Source: JACCZX01 sp963786295
GTDB lineage: Bacteria > Pseudomonadota > Gammaproteobacteria > Burkholderiales > Burkholderiaceae_F
Assembly (NCBI GenBank): GCA_963786295.1
Contig: CAWAYV010000027.1
Coordinates: 1 to 64,000, forward strand
Reading direction: 5' to 3'
DNA length: 64,000 nt
Position 1 is the stretch's first letter; every line of letters begins with the position of its first letter. The notes under the pieces are model-generated. The model saw nothing but the letters and a program-made list of their open reading frames with translations. It searched no databases and had not been told where the DNA came from. Shown piece after piece: positions 18,876 through 26,914 of the stretch. Both the position numbers and the translations under genes were made by a program.

Positions 18876-20174
18876 TCAACGCTTAGGCAATAACGATTCG
18901 GGGCTGGTGCCCTTCGGCACCAGCACCCACGCCTGGCCTTCGTATTTTTGGCGGCCGGCGCGCTCGCCAGCCGCGGCTCCGAACCCCCAGAAGAAATCGA
19001 ACCGCAGCGGACCGCGAATAGCGCCGCCGGTATCTTGCGCCATCATTGGACGCACGAGCGGCGCTTGCGAACCCGGATCGGTCGTTGCCAGCACCAGCGG
19101 CGCGCCCAGTGGAATGAAGCGTGCATCAGCAGCGAGCGAGTAGCCCGGCGTCAGCGCGACGCCGAGCGCGCCCACCGGACCCGCGCTTGCGTTTCCGAGC
19201 GGCAGCTCACGAAAAAAAACGAAACTTGAGTTGTGATTCAGTGCTTCCTTTAAGCGCGCCGGATTGCGTTGTGCCCACTCCTTAATGCCTTGCATCGACG
19301 CCTGGTCGATCGTCAACTGGCCTTGATCGACTAACCAGCGGCCCAGGGATCGATAAGGGTGACCGTTTTGATCGCCGTATCCCACGCGCACGGTTGTGCC
19401 ATCGTCAAACTGCACGCGGCCTGACCCTTGGATCTGCAGAAAAAACGCTTCGATTGAATCGTCGACCCACAGCAGCTCTTGCCCGGCCAACGTGTTCGTC
19501 TCAGTGATCTCGCCGCGCGTGGGGTACGGAACAATGCGGCGGCCTTGTAACTTGCCCCGCAGCCGCATGTTTGCGAGCTCCGGATATACCGACGCGAGAT
19601 CGACCACGACCAGGTCGTCCGGCACGCGATAAATCGGCACCGGGTATTTGTCGGTGCGCACGCGGCTGCCGCGCAGCAACGGTTCGTAATAGCCGGTGAC
19701 GAGGCCGCTGGTGCCGGGCTCGGCCTCTGCGTTACCTTCAATCTGGCGTGAGGAGACACGGTACACATCGAAGCGTGTCGAGAAAAAATGGCGCACCGCC
19801 GAGGCATCGCGCGCGTCGACCGCCAAGGTTTGCGCGCACACCTCGCGCCATGCATCGCGCCGGGCCAGTGCGCTGCATGAGTTTAGAAAGGCCGGCCACG
19901 CCGCAGCCCAATCGCTGAGCGACACTGTAGGCAGCGCGTCGAACGCGATCCGGTCGTAGCTCGCGCGCGTTTCAGATGGAGGAGCCGGTGCGGTTGTGCG
20001 CGGTGGCGATACTGCGGGGGACGTCGGCGGAACCCCGGGCGCCGGCAACGATGACGGCGCCGTGGGCGGCGGCGCTTTCGTCACTGGCGGCGCAGGCCGA
20101 GTCGCACATCCCACAAGCCACAGCCAGGCCAACGCAAAACTACAATGGCGCAACCAGTGTTTATATCCAACCAT
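18876..20174 (-). CDS. mltA: Membrane-bound lytic murein transglycosylase A
   Basis: 432 residues from ATG 20174. A lipoprotein signal HCSFALAWLWLVGCATR places the lipobox Cys (LVGC) near residue 23, and a Pro-rich linker (PPTAPSSLPAPGVPPTSPAV) follows. The catalytic domain shows GLVTGYYEPLLRGS, QGSGRVQFDDGTTVRVGYGD and the 3D-type segment VRPMMAQDTGGAIRGPLRFD containing the catalytic Asp region. MltA cleaves the MurNAc-GlcNAc bond of peptidoglycan to 1,6-anhydro products at the outer membrane. The start codon overlaps the start of a divergent small gene on the other strand (shared CATG, 20172-20175). An upstream in-frame extension exists but lacks a signal peptide arrangement. Confidence 0.9.
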   Translation of the reverse strand: MVGYKHWLRHCSFALAWLWLVGCATRPAPPVTKAPPPTAPSSLPAPGVPPTSPAVSPPRTTAPAPPSETRASYDRIAFDALPTVSLSDWAAAWPAFLNSCSALARRDAWREVCAQTLAVDARDASAVRHFFSTRFDVYRVSSRQIEGNAEAEPGTSGLVTGYYEPLLRGSRVRTDKYPVPIYRVPDDLVVVDLASVYPELANMRLRGKLQGRRIVPYPTRGEITETNTLAGQELLWVDDSIEAFFLQIQGSGRVQFDDGTTVRVGYGDQNGHPYRSLGRWLVDQGQLTIDQASMQGIKEWAQRNPARLKEALNHNSSFVFFRELPLGNASAGPVGALGVALTPGYSLAADARFIPLGAPLVLATTDPGSQAPLVRPMMAQDTGGAIRGPLRFDFFWGFGAAAGERAGRQKYEGQAWVLVPKGTSPESLLPKR

Positions 20175-20268
20175 GTGGCTAATTCTGCTTGAAGCAGCGC
20201 TTGCGCTGGCGCTGCTGGTCTTCATCGTCTGGTGGACGATGTTCGACAAGCCGAAGAAGAAAGATTAG
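20173..20268 (+). CDS. Single-pass small membrane protein (31 residues)
   Basis: MWLILLEAALALALLVFIVW followed by WTMFDKPKKKD: one membrane helix with a positively charged cytoplasmic tail. Its ATG (20173-20175) overlaps the mltA ATG on the other strand (20174-20172) within the palindrome CATG, and its last four bases overlap the end of the convergent apaG gene. The design is convincing for a real small protein but no function is known to me. There is little room for an RBS of its own that is not inside mltA. Confidence 0.55.
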   Translation: MWLILLEAALALALLVFIVWWTMFDKPKKKD

Positions 20269-20639
20269 TGCAAAGTGCGCGGCATCGACAGCACGAATTC
20301 CGGAATGCTCGCCTCGAACTGCGTTCCGTCAGCGCCAACGCAGTGATAGGTACCGCGCATCGAGCCGACCGGCGTCGGCAACGGACAACCGCTGGTGTAT
20401 TCGAACGCTTCGCCCGGTTGCAAAATGGGTTGCTCGCCAACGACACCCTCACCCTCGACCTCTTCGACCTGGTTATTGGCGTCGGTAATGATCCAGTGAC
20501 GCGAGATTAGCTGCGCAGTCGCGTCCCCGGTGTTCTTGATCGTGACTGTGTACGCAAACATGAAGCACTTCTCGCTCGGGTCCGAATAGTCGGGCAAGAA
20601 CTGCGGACGGACGCTGATCGCGAATTGGTACTTGGCCAT
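20265..20639 (-). CDS. apaG: ApaG protein (Co2+/Mg2+ efflux-associated)
   Basis: 124 residues, the family's normal length. It has the fibronectin-III-like fold pattern with YQFAISVRPQFLPDYSDPSE, CFMFAYTVTIKNTGDATAQL, SRHWIITDANNQVEEVEGEG, VVGEQPILQPGEAFEYTSGC and GSMRGTYHCVGADG. ApaG is linked to divalent cation resistance in enterobacteria; its biochemical role is not settled. It lies between the small membrane protein and rpe, and diverges from rpe with 63 bp between the starts, which must contain both promoters. Confidence 0.93.
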   Translation of the reverse strand: MAKYQFAISVRPQFLPDYSDPSEKCFMFAYTVTIKNTGDATAQLISRHWIITDANNQVEEVEGEGVVGEQPILQPGEAFEYTSGCPLPTPVGSMRGTYHCVGADGTQFEASIPEFVLSMPRTLH

Positions 20640-20702
20640 GTTTGCTGAGTAAGTTTATCGAGAAGGCTGACCCTTAGAATAAACGCAGCCGCTGAGGTTC
20701 CG

Positions 20703-21395
20703 ATGACCACAACAAACCACCGAATTGCCCCCAGCATTTTGTCTGCCGACTTCGCGCGGCTGGGCGAGGAGGTCAAGGCGGTGGTCGCGGCCGGCGCCGA
20801 CTGGATCCATTTCGACGTTATGGATAACCACTATGTGCCGAATCTGACGATCGGCCCGCTGGTGTGCGAGGCGATACGGCCGCTGGTGACTATTCCGATC
20901 GACGTGCACCTGATGGTGAAGCCAGTCGATCGCATCGTGCCGGATTTTGCCAAGGCCGGCGCCAACATCATCACGTTTCACCCGGAAGCGTCCGATCATA
21001 TCGATCGCACGCTGTCGCTGATTCGCGAATCGGGGTGTAAGGCGGGATTGGTGTTTAACCCCGCAACGTCGCTGTCGTACATGGACCATGTGATGGACAA
21101 GCTCGACTTGGTGCTGCTGATGTCGGTTAACCCGGGTTTTGGCGGGCAGGCGTTTATCAGAGAGTCGTTGCGCAAGCTCACCACAGCGCGCGCCAAGGTC
21201 GATGCGTACAAGAAGGCGAGCGGGCGCGAGATCCTGGTTGAGATCGACGGCGGCGTGAAGGTCGACAACATTGCCGAAATTGCGCGCGCCGGCGCCGACA
21301 CGTTCGTTGCCGGTAGCGCCATTTTCGGCGCGCGCGATGCAGACGGAGGGTATGCCGGCGTAATGCGCCGGCTGCGCGACGCACTCGCGACGTGA
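20703..21395 (+). CDS. rpe: Ribulose-phosphate 3-epimerase
   Basis: 230 residues, TIM barrel. Characteristic parts are IAPSILSADFARLGEEVKAV, the metal and catalytic residues in WIHFDVMDNHYVPNLTIGP (Asp, His), DVHLMVKPVD, LMSVNPGFGGQAFI and EIDGGVKVDNIAEI (second catalytic Asp), plus the phosphate loop FVAGSAIFG. It interconverts ribulose-5-phosphate and xylulose-5-phosphate. The stop overlaps the next gene's GTG (GTGA, 21392-21395). In many proteobacteria rpe-gph-trpE lie together, as here. Confidence 0.95.
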   Translation: MTTTNHRIAPSILSADFARLGEEVKAVVAAGADWIHFDVMDNHYVPNLTIGPLVCEAIRPLVTIPIDVHLMVKPVDRIVPDFAKAGANIITFHPEASDHIDRTLSLIRESGCKAGLVFNPATSLSYMDHVMDKLDLVLLMSVNPGFGGQAFIRESLRKLTTARAKVDAYKKASGREILVEIDGGVKVDNIAEIARAGADTFVAGSAIFGARDADGGYAGVMRRLRDALAT

Positions 21396-22153
21396 CTTCC
21401 GCCGGGCCGCCCCAAGGAAGGCAGCGTCCCTCTCGGAGGGACCGCGCGCAGCGCCAGGGTGCAGCACGGACGGCGCGCTTTGTCGCGCGCGCGGTACTGA
21501 TCGATCTGGACGGCACGCTGGTCGACTCATTGCCGGACCTCGCCTGCGCAGCCAATTCAATGCGCGCAGACCTCGGCCTCCCCATGTTGCCGGTGAATCA
21601 GATAGCGTCATACGTCGGCAAAGGCGTAGAAGTGCTGGTGCATCGTGCGCTGACCGAGACGATGGATGATCGAGCGTTACCCGACGCCTACCAGCGCGGC
21701 AAGCAATCGTTCAACCGGCATTACGGCCAGGTAAATGGCAACGAATCGCACGTGTATCCCGGCGTTCAGCAAGCGCTGGAGGATTTACGCGGTAAGGCAA
21801 TAGCGCTCGCGTGCGTTACCAATAAACCGCGCTCGTTCACACTGCAACTGCTCGAGCGCATGAAACTAAAGGCCATGTTTACTGCGATCGTCAGCGGCGA
21901 CGACACGGAGCAAAAAAAACCGCACGGCGAGCCGATGTTGCGCGCCTGCCAACTGCTCGGCGTCGTGGCTTCGGACGCGACCGTCATCGGAGATTCCGAA
22001 AACGACGTGCTGTCGGCGCGCGCCGCGGGCTGTCAAGTGATCGTCGTCGAGACCGGATACAACGAGGGCAAATCGTTAGCCGATCTGGGTGCCGATGCTA
22101 TAGTGCCCACGCTTTTGCACGCGGCTCGCTTGATCGAGCCGCGGCCACACTGA
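21392..22153 (+). CDS. gph: Phosphoglycolate phosphatase with an extended N-terminus
   Basis: 253 residues, HAD superfamily. Motif I is AVLIDLDGTLVDSLPDLACA, motif II includes CVTNKPRSFT, motif III the Lys of EQKKPHGEPML, and motif IV TVIGDSENDVLSARAAG. The enzyme dephosphorylates 2-phosphoglycolate. The only in-frame start before motif I is GTG 21392, which overlaps the rpe stop and gives about 34 residues before the first HAD strand instead of the usual 5-15. That extension is basic and low-complexity (GRQRPSRRDRAQRQGAARTA) and is encoded by a palindrome-bearing insertion, so either the protein has a longer tail or its true start is lost. Confidence 0.88.
   Translation: MTSAGPPQGRQRPSRRDRAQRQGAARTARFVARAVLIDLDGTLVDSLPDLACAANSMRADLGLPMLPVNQIASYVGKGVEVLVHRALTETMDDRALPDAYQRGKQSFNRHYGQVNGNESHVYPGVQQALEDLRGKAIALACVTNKPRSFTLQLLERMKLKAMFTAIVSGDDTEQKKPHGEPMLRACQLLGVVASDATVIGDSENDVLSARAAGCQVIVVETGYNEGKSLADLGADAIVPTLLHAARLIEPRPH
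21426..21442. repeat. REP-like palindrome inside the 5' end of gph
   Basis: GTCCCTC (21426-21432) and GAGGGAC (21436-21442) form a 7-bp stem with a TCG loop, set in a GC-rich stretch (about 21402-21470) that includes GGGCCGCCCC. It resembles the short intergenic palindromes dispersed in Burkholderiales genomes; here it falls in frame between the overlapping rpe/gph junction and the HAD domain. Confidence 0.45.
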
Positions 22154-22166
22154 ACTTCGACAAGCG

Positions 22167-22256
22167 ATGGCACTTTCTGGCGAGATCGGCCGGCTTTTAT
22201 CCGGGGCGTTGCACGCTCGGGGAGCCTGGCTTTGGCGTAGCTGCACGATTGGCTGA
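22167..22256 (+). CDS. Candidate trp leader peptide (29 codons, two Trp codons)
   Basis: ATG at 22167, 13 bases after the gph stop, opens MALSGEIGRLLSGALHARGA followed by WLWRSCTIG and TGA at 22254-22256. Two Trp codons spaced by one codon occur 93 bp before trpE, as expected for a ribosome-mediated attenuator, and two hairpins follow. The RBS is weak and the second hairpin lacks a following U-run, so a classical terminator is not evident. It could be a leader peptide or only the tail of random coding potential; conservation would decide. Confidence 0.4.
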   Translation: MALSGEIGRLLSGALHARGAWLWRSCTIG

Positions 22257-22273
22257 ATAAGCAACTGATCGTC

Positions 22274-22322
22274 GCCGTGCACGCACGGCACTCGCTTTCA
22301 AACCGGCCGCATTTTTAGCGGC
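22274..22322 (+). promoter_or_regulatory. Two hairpins in the gph-trpE interval
   Basis: GCCGTG/CACGGC (22274-22289, loop CACG) and GCCGC/GCGGC (22306-22322, loop ATTTTTA) lie between the candidate leader peptide and the trpE start at 22349. They could be the alternative structures of an attenuator or a translation-control element of trpE. I could not build a clear antiterminator pairing by eye. Confidence 0.4.
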
Positions 22323-22348
22323 ACTTCGTCGAAAATCGGTTTCATCGC

Positions 22349-23836
22349 ATGACTGAACTCGAATTCAAGGCGCTCGCGGCACAAGGCTACAACCGCATCC
22401 CGCTTATCGCGGAAAGCTTCGCGGATCTTGAAACGCCGCTGTCGCTGTACCTAAAACTCGCCAACGAGCCAAACACGTTCTTGCTGGAATCGGTCGTTGG
22501 AGGCGAGCGCTTCGGCCGTTATTCGTTTATCGGGTTGGCCGCACGCAGTTCGATTCGCTCGTTCATTCGTGGCGATCGCACGACGACCGAAATTGTCGAA
22601 GGTGGCGCAGTGAAGCAAGCAATCGACGGCGATCCGATAGCGGCCGTGCAGCGCTACGCCGATCAGTTCAAGGTGGCAGTGCGCCCCGGACTGCCGCGCT
22701 TCGCCGGTGGATTGGCCGGCTATTTTGGCTACGACACAGTGCGAGTGATTGAAAAGAAGCTCGCGCGGCCAAAGCCTGACGATGTGGGCGTGCCCGACAT
22801 TTTGCTGCTACTTGCCGAGGAAGTGGCAGTAATCGATAACCTCGCGGGCCGAATCTATCTAATCGTGTATGCCGACCCCCGCCAGAGCGAGGCGTATGCG
22901 CGCGCGCGCCAGCGACTGCGTGAACTCAAGACGCGGCTGTCCCGGCCGATCGAACCGCCGCATGCACGGTCCAGCGTGCGCCGCGAGGAGTACCGCGAGC
23001 TTGCCAAGAGCGATTACCTGCAGGGGGTCGCCAAGGCCAAGGAATACATCGCAGCCGGCGATGTGATGCAGGTGCAACTAGGTCAGCGCATTCGCAAGCC
23101 GTATGCGGACTCGCCGTTGTCGCTTTATCGCGCGTTGCGTACGCTGAATCCGTCGCCGTACATGTACTTCTACAACTTTGGCGACTTTCATGTGGTCGGT
23201 GCGTCGCCTGAAATCCTGGTGCGCAGCGAAGACCGGCAAGGCAAGCGCTATGTGGCGATTCGTCCGATCGCCGGCACGCGGCCGCGCGGCGCCACGCCCG
23301 AGCAGGATGACGTGCTCGCGGCCGAACTGTTAGCCGATCCGAAGGAGCGCGCCGAGCACTTGATGCTGATTGATCTTGCGCGCAACGACATTGGCCGTAT
23401 TGTGGAAACCGGCAGCGTCAAGGTCACCGAGCAATACGTGATCGAAAAATATTCGCACGTACAGCATCTCGTCAGCCACGTCGAAGGCGTTCTCAAACCC
23501 GGCATGAACAATTTCGACGTGTTGCGTGCGACGTTTCCCGCCGGAACATTGACGGGTGCTCCCAAGGTCCGCGCGATGGAGATCATCGACGAGCTCGAGC
23601 CCGTCAAGCGCGGCATCTACGGCGGCGCGGTCGGCTACTTGAGCTTTGCGGGCGATATGGATCTTGCAATTGCGATTCGTACTGCTGTCGTTAAGGGCAA
23701 TATGCTGTTTGTACAGGCGGCTGCCGGCATCGTTGCCGACTCGGTAGCGGAAAGCGAGTGGAAGGAAACCGAAGTGAAAGCGCGCGCCGTGTTGCGCGCA
23801 GCCGAACAGGTCGAGGATGGATTCGAGGCTGAATGA
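22349..23836 (+). CDS. trpE: Anthranilate synthase component I
   Basis: 495 residues. The Trp-binding N-terminal motif LLES is present (NTFLLESVVGGERFGRYSF), so feedback inhibition is expected. The chorismate-binding domain has VMQVQLGQRIRKPY, FHVVGASPEILVR, RPIAGTRPRGATPEQDD, LMLIDLARNDIGRI, VQHLVSHVEGVLKPGM and FPAGTLTGAPKVRAMEIIDE. With TrpG it converts chorismate and glutamine to anthranilate. The stop overlaps the trpG start (ATGA, 23833-23836), which suits the equal amounts needed for the complex. It heads the trpEGDC-ung operon. Confidence 0.96.
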   Translation: MTELEFKALAAQGYNRIPLIAESFADLETPLSLYLKLANEPNTFLLESVVGGERFGRYSFIGLAARSSIRSFIRGDRTTTEIVEGGAVKQAIDGDPIAAVQRYADQFKVAVRPGLPRFAGGLAGYFGYDTVRVIEKKLARPKPDDVGVPDILLLLAEEVAVIDNLAGRIYLIVYADPRQSEAYARARQRLRELKTRLSRPIEPPHARSSVRREEYRELAKSDYLQGVAKAKEYIAAGDVMQVQLGQRIRKPYADSPLSLYRALRTLNPSPYMYFYNFGDFHVVGASPEILVRSEDRQGKRYVAIRPIAGTRPRGATPEQDDVLAAELLADPKERAEHLMLIDLARNDIGRIVETGSVKVTEQYVIEKYSHVQHLVSHVEGVLKPGMNNFDVLRATFPAGTLTGAPKVRAMEIIDELEPVKRGIYGGAVGYLSFAGDMDLAIAIRTAVVKGNMLFVQAAAGIVADSVAESEWKETEVKARAVLRAAEQVEDGFEAE

Positions 23837-24423
23837 CCATGTTATTGATGATCGATAACTATGACAGCTTCACCTATAACCTGGTGCAGTATTTCGGCGA
23901 GCTCGGTGAAGATGTGCAGGTTGCGCGCAACGACGAGATCACACTCGATCAGATCGAGAAGCTTGCGCCAGCGCGCATCTGCATTTCTCCCGGCCCATGT
24001 TCGCCCAACGAAGCCGGTATTTCGCTCGCGTTGCTGCAACGATTTGCAGCGCGCACGCCGATTCTCGGTGTGTGTCTCGGGCACCAGGCGATCGGTCAGG
24101 CGTTTGGCGGAAAGGTCGTCCGCGCAAAGACACTGATGCACGGCAAGATCTCGCAGGTGGAGCACACGGCGTCGGGCGTGTTTGCCAATCTGCCGAATCG
24201 CTTTAGCGCCGCGCGGTATCACTCGTTGGCTGTACAGCGCTCGTCGCTGCCGGAATGTCTTGAAGTCACCGCCTGGACCGACGACGGTGAAATCATGGGT
24301 TTGCGCCATCGCACTTTGCCGGTCGAGGGCGTTCAATTTCATCCGGAGTCGATTGCGACCGAGCATGGGCATGCACTGCTAAGAAACTTTTTGCTGATGT
24401 CAGAGGGTCGAGTATGTCGATAG
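23833..24423 (+). CDS. trpG: Anthranilate synthase component II (glutamine amidotransferase)
   Basis: 196 residues, class I amidotransferase. The start could be ATG 23833 (overlapping trpE stop) or ATG 23839, giving MLLMIDNYDSFTYNLVQYFG. The catalytic Cys lies in LGVCLGHQAIGQ, His and Glu in VQFHPESIATEHG, and the oxyanion region in SPGPCSPNEAG. It supplies ammonia to TrpE and may also serve PabB, since no separate pabA is visible. Overlaps trpD by 10 bases. Confidence 0.95.
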   Translation: MTMLLMIDNYDSFTYNLVQYFGELGEDVQVARNDEITLDQIEKLAPARICISPGPCSPNEAGISLALLQRFAARTPILGVCLGHQAIGQAFGGKVVRAKTLMHGKISQVEHTASGVFANLPNRFSAARYHSLAVQRSSLPECLEVTAWTDDGEIMGLRHRTLPVEGVQFHPESIATEHGHALLRNFLLMSEGRVCR

Positions 24424-25445
24424 CACCTACCGATGCGCTGGTTCGATGCATCGAGCATCGCGAAATCTTTCAGGACGAAATGCTGTCGCTGTGGCGGCGA
24501 TTGATGAACGGCGAGCTGACACCGGTGCAGATCGCGGCGCTGACGATGGGTCTGCGGGTCAAGAAAGAAACGATTGGCGAGATTGCGGCGGCTGCGCAGA
24601 TCATGCGCGAGTTTGCAACGAAAGTGGAGCTCACCGATCGCACGCATCTGGTCGATCTGTGCGGTACCGGAGGCGATTCGGCCGGCACGTTCAATATCTC
24701 AACCGCTTCGATGTTCGTCGCCGCCGCCGCAGGCGCGCGCGTGGCAAAGCACGGCGGGCGCAGCGTGTCGTCGGGATCGGGCAGTGCCGACGTGCTCGAA
24801 GCGTTGGGCGCAAACATCACGTTGACGCCAGAGCAGGTGGCCAAATGTATCGACGAGACCGGCATCGGCTTTATGTTCGCACCGAGTCACCACGCCGCGA
24901 TGAAGCACGCGGCGCCGGTGCGCAAGGAACTCGGTGTGCGCACGATCTTTAACTTGCTTGGTCCGCTGACGAATCCGGCGGGCGCCCCGAATCAGATGAT
25001 GGGAGTGTTTCACCCCGATCTGGTCGGCATTCAGGTGCGGGTGCTGCAGCAGCTTGGCTCTAACCATGTGCTGACTGTCTATGGCAAGGACGGCATGGAT
25101 GAGGTTTCATTGGGCGCCGCAACGATGGTCGGCGAGCTGAAGGACGGCGTCGTGCGCGAATACGAAATTCATCCCGAAGATTTCGGCCTCGACATGGTGT
25201 CGAACCGCGGCTTGAAGGTAAGCAATGCAACCGAGTCAAAAGCGATGCTGCTCGCCGCGCTCGATAACGTCGACGGCACGCCTCGCGAGATAGTGATTTT
25301 GAATGCGGGTGTCGCGCTTTACGCCGCCAACGTTGCTGATTCGATCGGCGACGGAATCACGCGCGCGCGCTCGGCCATCGCAAGCGGAGCCGCCAAGAAG
25401 GTGCTCGGTCATTTCGTTGCGACGACGCAGAAGTTCACGTCGTGA
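24414..25445 (+). CDS. trpD: Anthranilate phosphoribosyltransferase
   Basis: 343 residues, normal length. PRPP-binding loop DLCGTGGDSAGTFNISTAS, KHGGRSVSSGSGSADVLEAL, the anthranilate-site helix GFMFAPSHHAAMKHAAPVRK, RTIFNLLGPLTNPAGAPNQM and VYGKDGMDEVSLGAATMVGE are all present. It joins anthranilate to PRPP. Overlaps trpG at the start and is followed after 9 bases by trpC. Confidence 0.96.
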   Translation: MSIAPTDALVRCIEHREIFQDEMLSLWRRLMNGELTPVQIAALTMGLRVKKETIGEIAAAAQIMREFATKVELTDRTHLVDLCGTGGDSAGTFNISTASMFVAAAAGARVAKHGGRSVSSGSGSADVLEALGANITLTPEQVAKCIDETGIGFMFAPSHHAAMKHAAPVRKELGVRTIFNLLGPLTNPAGAPNQMMGVFHPDLVGIQVRVLQQLGSNHVLTVYGKDGMDEVSLGAATMVGELKDGVVREYEIHPEDFGLDMVSNRGLKVSNATESKAMLLAALDNVDGTPREIVILNAGVALYAANVADSIGDGITRARSAIASGAAKKVLGHFVATTQKFTS

Positions 25446-25454
25446 GATTCGGAT

Positions 25455-26243
25455 TTGGAAAACATACTTGACCGGATTTTGGCGACGAAGCGCGACGAAG
25501 TGGCGCATGCTCAGAAACAGCGTTCGCTGGCCGAGGTTCGGCGCGATGCCGAGGATCGACGCGATGTGCGTGATTTTGTCGAAGCAATCCATGGCAAGCT
25601 GGCGCGGAATCGCCCTGCCGTGATCGCCGAGATCAAGAAGGCGAGTCCGTCAAAGGGAGTGTTGCGCGCACACTTTGAACCGGCGGCGATTGCGGCCAGC
25701 TATGCCGAAAATGGCGCGGCGTGTCTTTCTGTGTTAACCGACGCGCAGTACTTTCAAGGCTCACTGCAGCATCTTGCTGTTGCGCGCTCGTCCAGCGGAT
25801 TGCCGGTCTTGCGCAAGGACTTCGTTGTTGACGGCTATCAAATTTTTCAGACACGCTCGTCGGGAGCCGATGCGATCTTGTTAATCATCGCCGCGCTGTC
25901 GGATACTCAGTTGAATGACTACGAAGCGATCGCAATGGCGCTCGGAATGGCGGTGCTGGCAGAGGTTCATGACGCGACCGAGTTGAATCGGGCACTACGC
26001 CTTAAGACTCCTCTAATCGGCATCAATAATCGCAATTTGCGCTCCTTCGAGACGTCACTTCAGACTACGCTCGATCTGTTGCCGCAAGTGCCGTCCGATC
26101 GAATCGTCGTCACAGAGAGCGGCATTCTTGCTCCCTCCGACGTCGCGCGCATGCGAGAAGCGGGCGTGCAGGCATTCCTGGTCGGCGAGGCGTTGATGCG
26201 TTCGCCCGATCCTGGCGGCGAACTCGCGCGACTTTTCGCGTGA
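25455..26243 (+). CDS. trpC: Indole-3-glycerol-phosphate synthase
   Basis: 262 residues from a TTG start at 25455; no ATG is available in frame at the right place, and the first residues ENILDRILATKRDEVAHAQK fit the family N-terminus well. Catalytic parts: PAVIAEIKKASPSKGVLR, SVLTDAQYFQGS, LRKDFVVDGYQIFQ, LAEVHDATELNRAL, LIGINNRNLRSFET and VTESGILAPSDVARM. It cyclises CdRP to indole-3-glycerol phosphate. The rare start may lower its translation. Its stop overlaps the ung start (GTGA). Confidence 0.95.
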   Translation: MENILDRILATKRDEVAHAQKQRSLAEVRRDAEDRRDVRDFVEAIHGKLARNRPAVIAEIKKASPSKGVLRAHFEPAAIAASYAENGAACLSVLTDAQYFQGSLQHLAVARSSSGLPVLRKDFVVDGYQIFQTRSSGADAILLIIAALSDTQLNDYEAIAMALGMAVLAEVHDATELNRALRLKTPLIGINNRNLRSFETSLQTTLDLLPQVPSDRIVVTESGILAPSDVARMREAGVQAFLVGEALMRSPDPGGELARLFA

Positions 26244-26914
26244 TCGGCGATTTGCAGCTCGCGCCGGGCTGGCCGGCATTGATCGATGCGTTCTTTCTGT
26301 CGCCGGAGGGCAAGAAGCTGTGCGCGTTTGTCGAAGAGCGACGCTTGGCTGGCGCGGTGATTTTTCCTCCGCAACCGCTGCGTGCACTGGCGCTTACGCC
26401 ATTCGATGAAGTCCGTGTGGTGATTCTTGGGCAGGACCCTTATCACGGCGAAGGCCAAGCGCATGGTCTGGCATTTTCGGTACCGCCAGGGACAAAAGCG
26501 CCGCCGAGCCTGCGCAATATTTTTGCCGAACTACAGCGCGACCTTGGCTGCGCACCGCCGGTCGACGGCGCGCTCGATCGTTGGGCGCGCCAAGGGGTGT
26601 TGCTTCTAAACGCCGTCTTTACCGTCGAGCGCGGTATGCCGGGCTCGCATGCCCGCAAAGGTTGGGAAACGTTGACCTCGATTCTGCTCGGTGCTCTAGC
26701 CGCCGACCAGAGACCGAAGGTCTTTATGTTGTGGGGAGCGTTGGCACAGGCGTGGCAGACAAGCCTGGCTGAGCCCCACCTAATCCTGCAGGCAAATCAC
26801 CCGTCGCCGTTGTCCGCGCGTCGTCCGCCGATTCCGTTTGTCGGGTGCGGACACTTTTCGCAAGCGAACGCTTTTTTGGGACAGCACGGCCGCGGGCAGA
26901 TTGCATGGTGCTAG
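26240..26914 (+). CDS. ung: Uracil-DNA glycosylase
   Basis: 224 residues, family 1. Water-activating motif VVILGQDPYHGEGQAHGLAF (Asp in GQDPYH), uracil-binding WARQGVLLLNAVFTVERGMP, and the DNA-intercalation loop with catalytic His in QANHPSPLSARRP. It removes uracil from DNA. The start is GTG 26240, overlapping the trpC stop by four bases, so it is translated from the trp message; a repair gene attached to trpC is seen in related genomes. The last bases overlap the convergent peptidase gene (CTAG, 26911-26914). Confidence 0.94.
   Translation: MIGDLQLAPGWPALIDAFFLSPEGKKLCAFVEERRLAGAVIFPPQPLRALALTPFDEVRVVILGQDPYHGEGQAHGLAFSVPPGTKAPPSLRNIFAELQRDLGCAPPVDGALDRWARQGVLLLNAVFTVERGMPGSHARKGWETLTSILLGALAADQRPKVFMLWGALAQAWQTSLAEPHLILQANHPSPLSARRPPIPFVGCGHFSQANAFLGQHGRGQIAWC

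Noticed and set aside
20173..20268. The small membrane protein as an upstream extension from 19996
   Set aside because: The longer frame is antisense to the mltA proline-rich linker (Gly-rich text); only the last 31 codons look real.
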